Shown: positions 49,153 to 59,619 of the stretch, in pieces | How the letters are laid out: the number at the start of each line of letters is the position of its first letter | Position numbering within the stretch: the stretch's first letter is position 1 | Assembly (NCBI GenBank): GCA_033030425.1 | Contig: JAUFSD010000013.1 | Location: 930,001 to 994,000 of the forward strand | Direction of reading: 5' to 3' | Length of the DNA: 64,000 nt | Source of the DNA: Verpa conica | Taxonomy: Eukaryota; Ascomycota; Pezizomycetes; Pezizales; Morchellaceae | The notes under the pieces: generated by a model | Told to the model about the DNA's origin: nothing | Databases searched by the model: none | The model's input: only the letters and a program-made list of their open reading frames with translations | Made by a program: the position numbers and the translations under genes

Positions 49153-51588
49153 ATGCCTGGTGTCACAATTCCAGATGGCGGTGTTGCTTTAGGTACTGCA
49201 TTGAATACCGTCGGCCCTAAGACTTCCAATATCCACAGCCAGCAGGCCATGCGGATTACCTTCGCCGATAACAGCATCTTGGAGGACGTGCTCAAGCATG
49301 GAGCCGGCCTGAAGATATCCTTCGGGAAGTCTATGGTACGGAATCTCCACCGCTGGGCCTCGTGTTTAGTCTTGTTTGCTATTTTATGATATTGTACATG
49401 AATGTTTGGACATGCGAGAATCAAGAGACAGTGTGTGAAGGATGAAGCGGCTTCTGTGATAGGTTCAGTTTGGCTAACGGTTTCCTGCGTGCTTTGCCCC
49501 GTTCTACCTGCTACCAGAGATTTGGCTATGGCGATCAGACCATGGAGATATTGTCCATGGTAGAACCTAATCGACATGAGCTGTACCGGGCGTCGACCGA
49601 TCCTTCAGAGGGGGAGTTGGCGTTTACAGCAACATTTACACATCAGTTGGAAGTTCGAGAGCTCGAAGAGGACACTAAGGATGAAAGTTTACTGGCTCTT
49701 CAAGACACATATCGCCGAATTCACCAGGAGAAAGAAGCCTCTACGTAAGTTCTCTTCCAGATTTAGACTTGTGGGGGATTTTTTGGTTTAATCCTCAAAT
49801 TGGGACCAACGGCAATGATTCGTTTGCTCACAGTGTCTTTAAAGAACCGCGGTTGTGGATAGCTCATTCCCGGCAAAAGGGGGAAAGCGTACACCTTACC
49901 TGAAAAAGACCCCCCAAGTTGGCCGGACCAAAACACAACGTTCATTACCCACGACACCTCTCTTGAGAGGGGCTCGATCCCCAGCGGAAAATTCCGCCAA
50001 TCTCATTGCTAAGCTCGAGGCACTTCGGATTCCGTTAATTCATTTATTGGCGATGGGGCCAGATTCCGAGCAAAACCTAGCGTCCAAGACAAGAGTTTCA
50101 AACGAAACATGTGTTCGAATTCTACAGAAGGTTGGAAACAGGGTTGGAAAGCAATGGCAGTTGGTGGATGATATTTATAAAGACCTTGACTTATGGGACT
50201 TCCCATATCCTTCCCAAGTAGACCGGGACCAAGCCATTGCAAATTGTAGAACGGCTTTCAACAGGCTACGGTTATCAAGGGAAGCGACTGAATGGCAAAT
50301 GATTCTAGCTCCGGAGGATAGGGGCAAGGTAGATCCAAATCCTCCTGTCAAACTACCGCCAAAGCCAGCTCCTACACCCAGCATAATGGTTACACCTGAG
50401 AGTACAGAACCTTCCAAAACATCTGCACAGACTGCCACGAAGAAGATGAACGGTGGAGAAACAACGGCTCGACTGGCCTCACAAACAGCTGCAAAAGCAG
50501 GGAAACCCGCGCCGAAAGATGCGATATCACGGATTATAGGCAAAAAGGGCAAAAAGGCGGCCTCAGCGAAAGCTACAACAAAGCCAAAAGGACTGATCGG
50601 CAGACCACCGAAGTCCGCTACTGTGAAAACAAGCAAGGCAAACATAGCTAAAGAATCCACCGCCAAGCCTAAGGTCAAGTCAGCGGAAAGAGTAGAAGAC
50701 TCTGACGAAGATATTGAGATGGAAGATGTTAAACTATCTCCTCCTAAAGTACCTGAGAAGAAGGGGACTCCGCCCCCTTTGCGGCAGGCAACAGTAATTG
50801 CGAGGGCTCCATCGACTGCTGGCTCTGTAAACTCTGATCTCGATGTTGACAACTCACGACTCAAACCTAAAAAGGCTTCCACGCCCAATGTCGTCAAATC
50901 TCCTGCAAAAAAACAGCGCCGGGAAGTACCAAGGTCAAACAATTCGTCATCAACGGTCTCAAAGAAGAAAAATGGATATGTCAAGGCTCCTCCATCAAAT
51001 ATTTCTAAAGCACTTCCTTCAAGGGATTACATTGCCCGGCGAAGCTCGAGCAATTCACCTCCAAAGCCCTCTCCACTCGGGTCTTCCCCACCTATTAACG
51101 CTTCCGATATGGATAATATATCGGCAGCATCATCTCCTTCATTTCTGAATTCGGTTGCGGGAACCTCCACACCAGGCCGATCGCCTCTGGACTCAATAAC
51201 GGTGGCATCGGCGAGGACTTCCAAGCAACGCTATCTCCCGATTAACTCCCCACCTTTGAAGAGAAAAGCGGCGACTCCTGCCGAGCGCGATGATCGCTCA
51301 TCTCATTCGAGGATAGGCTCTAGTAGACCCCTCACGTCGTCTGCACCTACCGCCGGTTCAAGCTCTGCGAGCAACAAAAGGCGGAATACCAATTCCCCTG
51401 ATGCTTACATAATACAACTGGCACGCAAGTTCAAGGAGGATCATGCTCGTTATGAGCGATTATACAGAGAGGTCCAAGCGATCACAGATTCTTTTAAAAA
51501 GAAGGAGAAGCTTGATACAGTCCTCAGCATGCATCGTGACCTCGAAACACTCAAAGCTCGAATTTCTGCCTCCGCGTCTGTTCACTGA
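49153..51588 (+). CDS. ELL-type RNA polymerase II elongation factor
   Basis: Three exons (49153-49335, 49518-49744, 49845-51588) give 717 residues. The N-terminal fold contains LKISFGKSMRFGYG and VEPNRHELYR. A winged-helix-like part follows (IPLIHLLAMGP, QLVDDIYKDLDLWDFPYPSQVDR), similar to human ELL (VLHLLAL, MYKDVQKDWPGY). A long Ser/Pro/Lys-rich disordered region carries acidic patches. The end is an occludin/ELL-like helix (YERLYREVQAITDSFKKKEKL). ELL with EAF suppresses Pol II pausing. The exon 2 acceptor at 49517 is the least certain splice; 49461 would add residues in the same frame. Assignment rests on remembered family features and should be confirmed by a profile search. Confidence 0.72.
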
Positions 51589-53180
51589 TCAATGTTTTTT
51601 TCTTCCTTTTTTTAAAAAAAGGAAATTGGTTTGGGTTCTGATTCAATTTTTAAGTTCCATTTTTTAGGTCTTGCATTTCTTGTTTTCTCTATTGTTTCTT
51701 TTGCTAGGCGCTGGCATATTTTAACGCTTGACGTGGATTAATGCAACGTGGGGGAGTGAAAATATTTTTGGTATTTCATAAGTTAACTGGGGAAAAGGAA
51801 ATAATCTAGCCGGATCCAAAACACTAGGCGCTGATGCTTTACTAGAGTGCCAGAAAATCGCGACCGAAGGAGTATGATCTTCTGGTAACTTCATCATTTC
51901 TATTCTACATTTACTTTTCCTCTTGGTGTTTTATTTTATTCTTCATGGTGGATATTCATTTGGAGTTTTTTCTTATTGCAAAAAATCATCTTTAATTGGC
52001 GTTACAAAGTTGTTTTCTCCAATTAGCTTGGGTTTTCCTGTTGGTCCCTTAGTAATATGGGTTTTGTTTAAGTACTGTTATCTTTCTGTAGAAGTGGCTG
52101 TGTGTACTGTATCTGCATCAAACATGCTGGTAGCTAACATAATGGGTGCTTGTTTTGGGGTCGATACAAACATTGTTTAACGGCATGCAACTGGGTATTT
52201 GCTCTTTAACTGTAAATAGGTGTGACCCTTGGTGGAGTGAATAAAAAAATTTCTCCATGAGTACTTAGTGTAGGGGATTGAATTCGATCTGTATATGGCA
52301 AGGATTCGCCTGATTCGCTCTGATTGATGTTCGAACTTGGTAACCGTACTAGCACTACCGGTGAGGTGACAGCAACGCAGCAAAATTCACTACTCCTCAC
52401 CTCACTTACCCCGGCACCCGTAGTACGAGAGTCAGAGTACCCACATGACTATATAGCACAAACTTAGCTGCATGTAGCTAACCTCCCGATCATAATTCTT
52501 CCAAAGCGCTCACCCCCAATTGTAAAACTATGGCCGAAGTAGGTAACTAGGTATGCCTCTTGCCTAGGTATACTCTCTCAGCCTTATCTAAGCTCCTCAT
52601 AAAAAGTATACCTAGATAGGGCTTACCCCAGTACTATAAAGTATCCTTACTAGGATTATGATTCCACTAGAATATATCGTACACAAGCTCTATATTGGGG
52701 TTTAAAATACATTAGAGGTAGGGCAAATCAGCCCTCTAGTGGTTTACCTCATATTTAATCACTTCTCATAGTCTGTATAGCTAAACCATCTCATATATAT
52801 GAATCCTAGGAATTCGTCATAATCGACTGCTAAATGTATTCTCGCATTTATATTTTTATGTGGCTATTTTCCAACCTTTAAAGCAAATACAAAACGGACA
52901 AGGGAAGGGGCGCGGATTTAAGTTCAGCTACTGTAAGTAGATGAACGCCGTAGTTTGAAGAAAGAAACTACTTGCGTACGCTAGTCACGCTCAGCCAGAT
53001 TAATTCGGGTCTTGTTTAAAAAAGAATCGAAGGCCTTCCTAGACTCATGGAGAAACATACATTGTGCTTACGACCAAATAGAAAATTAAGGCAGCTAGTA
53101 GTCTAATATGGGTATTATACTCACGATCACTCTTGAGTTCTAAAATCCATTGCCCACAAATTGACTCAAAATTTAATTTA
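51589..53180. other. intergenic region
   Basis: 1.6 kb of AT-rich sequence; no supported gene. A short inverted repeat (TGCCTAGGTATAC / GTATACCTAGATAGG) lies near 52555-52620. Confidence 0.5.
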
Positions 53181-54665
53181 TCATGAAATAGTAACGAATT
53201 CTATTTTCCCCATAACACCCTGACCTCTTAAGGTATCACCTACAAAGATTCTATAACTCCTAATATTCCCATTTCTGTCTAACGGAATCCTCCAGTTTAC
53301 AGATATCTCATCCCAATAACTCAGATCTCGCCTTATAAAATCGAATCCCACCTCAACAATCCCATGTGCCCCTACACCTACCCCCTCAACTCCCCGAAGC
53401 ACATTAACTGGGAAATCAACGCCTAGAACCTCTCGGAAGCTTAGATTTTGTTGCGCAACAGACTTCCCAGGTACATAACGCGTGTTCATTAGTGTTACTG
53501 TAACATGAAAGATTGTATTATAAAGTGCCGGATGCCCGCCTTCACCACCACCACCAGCTAGAGATAATGGGTGAGCGGGATAAGAGTACTGTATGGAGTT
53601 TTTGGCGTCAGAGACATCGGTAATGTAGGGATATATGTACCACATTAATGGTGATGTTTTTTTTGGATATATCAAGTTATCAGGATTAGGGATAGTGGAA
53701 TTTAGATATGGTGCTGCAATGCTACCCAGCCTGGGTGGCGGAAACTCAGTCGGTGCGAGAGGCATCGTCATAGCCATGCCAGAGAACTTGAAAGTTGTAT
53801 GACAGCCCAAATCAAAGGGGGTACCTCGGTGATATGAAGTTCATGTTGAAATACCGGTAGTCGATATATAGCCCTTTAGTAAAGTCTTGCTAGGGAGCAA
53901 CGCCGTTAGGCTACTCTAATATTCTAGCTATAGGGCCATAGTTTTTAAAACGTTCTCCAATGGCATAAGAGGGTCTGCTGCTAGGGTTGACATTCCCATA
54001 GAGGACGTCTACTAGTGAATTTACACTATCTTGACCAAGAGGATAGGCCAATAATACAGCTTTGACATTCTCGTGTTCAACCCAAGACTCTTTACATCAG
54101 TGCCCGCTATATGAGAGAGACTATTCCTAATGTAAGGTGAAAAGAAAACTCACTTATATATCAATAGGTCCTACAGAATATATAATGGTCTCTATACACT
54201 GATCTGAAATGGATAGGATTGATTTATCCCCAGTGTGCCAAGGTTTTAAGCCATTCCTATCTCCAAGAGGGCCTTCAGCTTGCGCAAATACCTCCCCCGC
54301 GCTACTACTTGTAAAAACTAAGTAGGTGGCGTTTAGGAATTTTGTTGTGGTAACATTGATTCTGTCATAAGCATAGTCTAACACGTACTCTACCATCGTT
54401 ATATCTAGCCTATAAGGCTTCGATTGAAGTTATCTGGTATATGTACTCTACACTTCCAGAATCGGTACCCTACCCTAAAGTTCCATTATTGCATCTTCGG
54501 TCTGGGCACATATCAGGTCCCAGTAAATTTAATCTCGTGCCGCTTCCAAATATTAAGATAGCCCTCCGTGCCTCTTTACTATACTTGAATGGCAGGGTTC
54601 CATTGTAATTTTTTAGAGAGGCGATTCTTTCAGCAGCTATCTCTCTAGCAATAATTTTGTAAGCT
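53181..54665 (-). pseudogene. GH3 beta-glucosidase pseudogene (C-terminal domains only)
   Basis: Reading the minus strand gives GH3 landmarks in order: REIAAERIASLKN, CNNGTLG, GDRNGLKPWHTGD, YSVGPI, LVDVLYGNVNPSSRPSY, NGVAP.QDFTKGLYIDYRYF, FGLSY, then a fibronectin-III-like tail with EVGFDFIRRDLSYWD and a natural-looking stop at 53181. These belong to the alpha/beta sandwich and FnIII domains of extracellular beta-glucosidases. The N-terminal barrel with the catalytic nucleophile is missing. Breaks include a TAG after CNNGTLG, a TAG and frame change near 54400, a TAG where NGVAPQQDF is expected and a TGA before FGLSY. The gene is dead; the upstream sequence looks unrelated. Confidence 0.85.
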
Positions 54666-55153
54666 TATTGAATCTCTTATTTATTGAAACGAACGCTAGT
54701 ATGCTGGACTATCTGGCGTCCGGAAACATCTGGAAAGATTAGGACAAGGAAATATGACATTGTCTTGTTTTCACGGAGCGATCGGACGAACAAGAATGAG
54801 TTGCTTGGTGATTCACGCAAGGTGGAACAAGGATGGAAGAATAGCGTGATCAAGGAACAATGGTTGTCAAGAACACCCATTTCCTAGTCTGCCTTGCTTA
54901 TCTCCTTGTTTCATGTATCGTTTCATATCTTGTAGGATTCTAGTTATCATTGGTCATGTAAAGAATACGCCTCGCAGGATGAGATATCACGATGATAATA
55001 TGATTTTTAGTAAGAGAAGAAGATATTGTTTATTTATATATCAAACGAATGCTGTATGTCGAGCCCTAGCTTAGGGCTAGGGTCGCTAAGTGGCTAATTA
55101 CAAGATATTAGCCATGGATACGCCACGTACAGTGTGCTTTTCAAGGGGAGAGT

Positions 55154-55614
55154 GTAAGGGACAGCGTAACCACAGGACACAGCTAACTCAATGGCAAGGT
55201 AACTATCCGTTACAAGCAAAATACCAAAGATTTGTGAAGTGGTTTTGATGATTTCAGCGATTGTAAAGCAATCTAACAGCAGAGAGGAAGCGAAGAAAGA
55301 ACTTGTAATTGATCTAATCTGAAGAGAGAGAGAGAGAGAATTTATTTCCTATCTAGGCCTGTGGCCCATTAAGTAAGCATCAGCAAAAACAAAGATTCCG
55401 CCCTGCTCTGCTGGAGAGCGGGGCAAGCAGGGCGACGATTTCACAAACCTACTCTCCTACAGGTGCTTTACGCTGCACGTCATTTCCGGGAGATCTCAGG
55501 GCGGACACTAGCAGCCTGGGAGATGCCGGGAGAGCCTCAATAAGAGTAGAACAAAAAGTTGCGTCTAGAAGAATCTCAATTCTCAATTCTCTATGTTCTA
55601 TCTAATCCATATAC
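55154..55614 (+). mobile_element. possible LTR of another retroelement
   Basis: The purine run AAGGGGAGAG ends at 55153 and is followed by TGTAAGGGACAGCG. That arrangement resembles a polypurine tract joined to a 3' LTR. The start also loosely resembles that of the solo LTR at 61254 (TGTGAAGAATAGCG). A candidate end ...CATATACA is at 55614. No target duplication or coding region supports it, so this is tentative. Confidence 0.25.
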
Positions 55615-55668
55615 AAGAATATACCTGCTTTGCTGCCTCCTTCGCTGCCCCCCTCCGCTTGCCCCTCC

Positions 55669-55706
55669 GCCTGCCTGCCTGCCTGCCTGCCTGCTTGCTT
55701 GCTTGC
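55669..55706 (+). repeat. CTGC/CTTG microsatellite
   Basis: About six CTGC units pass into three CTTG units, ending exactly where the inverted LTR end at 55707 begins. Confidence 0.8.
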
Positions 55707-55817
55707 TGTAAAACTGGCCTATACAATTGTCCAGGCTACGTCCCGCTAAGCTCAGAGTTCAGTTCAAAGGTATAAGGTACCAGCTACCAAAGTTTCCTCA
55801 GTCAACGGTAGTTGTAA
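55707..55817 (-). repeat. LTR end in inverted orientation
   Basis: Starts TGTAAAACTGGCCTATACAA and for about 110 bp is the reverse complement, with scattered mismatches, of the end of the gypsy 5' LTR at 57332-57444. Beyond about 55817 the similarity stops. It is a piece of a related element lying in the opposite direction. Confidence 0.75.
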
Positions 55818-57331
55818 CCGCCCCTGCTGTGTTACTTTGTTCTTTGTTTTACTTGTTCAGGATACGGTTATGGCACAAACCACCTTGGGATTTCTTTATT
55901 GTTTCTTTGGATCTACTTTACTATGTTTGAGAACCCCGCCGGAAGCGGAGCAATTATTGTACCGGGATGGTACCGGATCGGGATGATTAGTATTTCTTTA
56001 GTGTTTTGATCCTGGCATGGATCGGAGATTAGGGTACCGGGATCGGGGGAACATGACAGAAATGGAGGAATGGTTGTGCCGAGTTATTTTTGATTTACTG
56101 TTTATTTGTTTTTGAACTGGAGCATGGATTGTCCCGGCTAGTTTATGTATGTTTTTGTTTTAGTATAAAACCTGTCGTGTCTAGCTAGTTTTGGGTTGGC
56201 AGGATTTAGCTACCTAAATTAGTTATCAATATATGCAATTGACCGGCTACCTTTAGTTCACATCAGTTTATTAGCCTACCGAGTTGTTGTAGGCACCTGA
56301 TAAGAGGAGTGTTTCTGGGAACCATGAAGACCACTTGTTTGACTATCTAGGTAACTAAAATCCCTTGTTCGTTTCTTGAGAAATGCGATAGGGGTTTGGG
56401 GAGAAGCACATGTGAATATTATTGCTGGCGGCTATCTCCTGCAGGACGTCCCACTGTGCCACCCACCGGGTGCTGGGGGGGGCCCCTCAGAGTTGCTGTA
56501 AAAGCATAGTAAAAACACAAGCTTTGGACCCCAAAAATAACCCCTGGAGCGTTAGGAAAATTCGTCCGTCCGAACCAAATCCGGAGGTTATATGAGAGGG
56601 CATGATTTGGAGCTGACTGGTGAAAGAATCGAGGAAATCGGATAAGAACTGACGGAGTTGTGCCCTCCGCCAGTCGGGGCAGGTTTCTTGACAAACTAAC
56701 GGTATGAAGGAAAGCCCCGCTTCCCAGTACTGCTTGCTGATTAGTACCAAAGGGCTTTGGTGACTCTCTGCCACGAGGGAACCTGCAAGGACGGAACAGA
56801 TATAGTGGTGAGTACACTTATCGGCCCATCTGCAGAGTACAGATTGGTTCACTAACAGCTTTACATGATTGCATTACTCTAGTACACCATCGGGCTTGAC
56901 TAGAATAGACGATAGGGCTGGGACAAAGTGCTTGGACTGGTCGGGATTTGTATAAGTATGGGGGGAATATATTTGTATTGGCGTTTTGAATGTGTTGTAA
57001 GATTTGTATTGTATGGCGTGATTGCTTGGCAGGTTTTCAGGGTCTTCGGGGGTTCCCAGGCGTTTGTATTAGGATTTAGAATAAATCCGCGAGCCCAAAC
57101 GGCGGTATATAAAATAGTCGGCAGATTTGTCTCTTTACCAAAAAACATCAACGGGAAGAACGAGTCTTATCAATATATTTGAATCTATCGAGCTACCTTA
57201 TAACTCTATTACCTATAACTTCGCTTGTGACTTTCGAAGCTTCAACTGAACGACTTTCCACCTTATTAAAAACTAACTCTAGTGAATCTTGACGATATCG
57301 TAGTTCGTAACTCTCTTGTGCGGTTTAAGGG

Positions 57332-57444
57332 AACAACTACTACCGTTAACTGAGGAGACCTTGGTAGTTGGTATCTTATACCTTCGAACTGAACTCTAAG
57401 CTTGACAGGACGTAGCCTGGACAATTGTATAGGCCAGTTTTACA
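57332..57444 (+). repeat. 3' part of the gypsy 5' LTR
   Basis: Ends with GGCCAGTTTTACA, a canonical ...CA LTR end, about 90 bp ahead of the gag frame. It is defined by its match to the inverted copy at 55707-55817. The LTR must start further left, but I could not place its TG end. Just after it lies a hairpin (GATACTC...GAGTATC, 57451-57477). Confidence 0.65.
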
Positions 57445-57536
57445 CTATATTGATACTCGCAAGTTCACTTGGAGTATCGGAAATCACACATTCAACAATC
57501 TAAACCTACTCGCCATATCAACAAATGGCTCAATGA

Positions 57537-59539
57537 AGAATTGGGGGCACCACATTCGGTGTACTTGGTGACTGGGCAAAAACCCAGACCCGAGTAGAAG
57601 AATTGCAGGAAGAAGATGAGGACAGTGTAATGGGAGAAATTGACCAGCTGTCAGCCCCAGGGGGACCCTCAGTGTCCGATGGAAGTGGAAGGCGCAGAAC
57701 CCAGCGACCATCCGCCCAACAAACACAGTTCCTGGAGATCTTAAACCAGTTCCTTTCCACTCATGAAGAGGACTTAAACTTCATGAGCGAAAACCAGCGA
57801 ACACTGTGGGATCAGCTGATACGCACCCACAGCAGACTCAACCAAGGGGAGAAACTCACCCAAAGAGACCTCCAACAGGCTCAGCAGAAACAGAGCAGCT
57901 TGGAGGAAGTCTTCTTGGTAGCACATAATGCCAGAGAGCAAGAAAAACAGGCCATCGAGCAAAATGCTGCCCAGGTGCAACAGCAGCTACTTAATGCCGA
58001 AGCGGAAGTCAACCGCCAGAAGGCAGTCACCCAGGAAGTAATAGCAGAACTCAACCGCCAAAGAGTGGAGGCCGAAGAGCTAAGGAATGCCCACCGCCAG
58101 GAAATAGAGGAGCTAAGGAGCCGGCTGTCTCAATACTCCCAATCCAGGCGTGGGGAACCTAGCGGCATTAGGCAGAAAACACCTAGGAGCAACATGCCCG
58201 AGGTCGAAAACTTTGTCAAAGGGGTATTGGCGGCAGGACAGGAAGAAGTCCTCAATAACCAGGAGACGCGGCGACAAGCCCTTCAACCAATTCCCCTGAG
58301 ACCAGACGTGGGCGGAGGCGGCAACATGCTGCCCCCACGAGGACCTAGGATGGTAGGAGCCGGCCATCCAGGTAGCAGCAATTCCAGCAGTGACAAAGAC
58401 AGAAGCCCATCTCCTCCACCTAGGAAGAACCTTAAGTTCAGACGTCCCCTCCGGGAAGGAACCCCTTTCTCAACAGTAAGCCAGTCGGAAGCCCACAATT
58501 CCGAAGCCCGCAAACCTGAGGACTTTGAGAACAAAAAGGATCAGAACATCCAACACTGGTTGCTCGACTGTGAGAACTACTTCATCCAGAGAGCAAAAAA
58601 CTTCCCTGCCAATAAAAATAAAATTATATTCGCAGGAAGTTACATGAAGGGTGTCCCCAAAGAATGGTTTGTAGGCTACATGACCTACAAAGCCACCGGA
58701 GAAGACGGACCGGACCGGACTACCTGACGTGGGAGCGTTTCCGTCAGGAAGTCATCAAAAAATTCCTAGGTTCCAACGAGGCGATGGAAGCGGCACAAAA
58801 GATGGGGAAATGGGAATACAAGAGCAGCATCTCTGATTATATCATGCATATGCAACTCCTAAACATGAAAGCCCGGATGTCTGGCCCTAGTTTGAGAATA
58901 GCCTTTCTCACGGGCCTCCCAGCGGCAATCAGAGATAGATTCTCCATGTTCCCCGTCACCGAAGACGACGACTTTGTCACCAACCTAGAAGCTGCGGGCA
59001 AAAGACACGAAGAGACTCTGGAGATGGAGCGCCTGCTCTCTCGAGTCTCAGGTGCCCGAGGCGAACAATCGACGCAACGCCATTCTAGGTTCAAGGCGAA
59101 GCAGGCAATGGGAGAAGAAAAAAAGGAAAAACCAGCGAGCACGGAGAAAAAGGATGATAAGTCCGCTCCTCCAGCAAAGAAAACTTACCCTCGAAAGCAC
59201 TTCAATTTCGCGGAAGCAACCAAAGGTGTCCCACGGGATGTCATGGCCAGACGCGAAAAAGAAGATACATGCCGACGGTGTGGCAAGAAGGGGCATGTCT
59301 GGGGCTATTGTGCTTCAGATATTAACACCAGTGCAGCTGTCTCAGCCTTCACCTTTACCAAGCGTCTGAGAGAGGAGGAGGAGGAATCCCCAGAAGAGCC
59401 TCCCAGACCTCGCAAGCAACGTCATCGGGCCAAGGCAAAGGCCGCCGCAGCTGCTGCTAGGATGGACAACGAAGGGGATACCCAGATGGTGTTCGATAAC
59501 GCGGGCACATCTGAGGAGGATTTTTGGAAGGGCGTCTAG
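57537..59539 (+). pseudogene. gypsy gag, frameshifted
   Basis: The first frame (from after the TGA at 57534-57536 to 58727) is a Gln/Glu-rich coiled-coil region followed by a Pro/Ser linker and the start of the capsid (IQHWLLDCENYF). The second frame (to 59539) continues the capsid from DYLTWERFRQEVIKKF and ends with the nucleocapsid CRRCGKKGHVWGYC, a CCHC knuckle, plus a basic tail. At 58707-58720 the bases GGACCGGACCGGAC contain a 5-bp tandem duplication that explains the frame change. No ATG is obvious ahead of the coiled coil in this frame. Confidence 0.85.
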
Positions 59540-59619
59540 ACTCCCCAGGTCTAGATTTGCCCCAAATTGCAACACTTTAACTGGGAGAAAAACTCAAAAA
59601 CAGTTCTAAAAGAAAAAAA

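Larger units (their letters stand above)
54666..57331. other. repeat-derived region left of the gypsy element
   Basis: 2.7 kb of what looks like overlapping transposon debris: a possible LTR start (55154), a CTGC/CTTG microsatellite and an inverted LTR end (55707). Frames such as 56419-56852 (minus) show no domains. The exact start of the gypsy 5' LTR could not be fixed here. Confidence 0.5.

Noticed and set aside
50175..50984. 269-residue antisense frame opposite the ELL gene
   Set aside because: It mirrors the Ser/Pro/Lys-rich coding region of ELL, has no domain features, and is explained by the base composition of the sense strand.
56419..56852. 132- and 121-residue overlapping minus-strand frames
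   Set aside because: No recognisable features; located in transposon debris left of the gypsy element.
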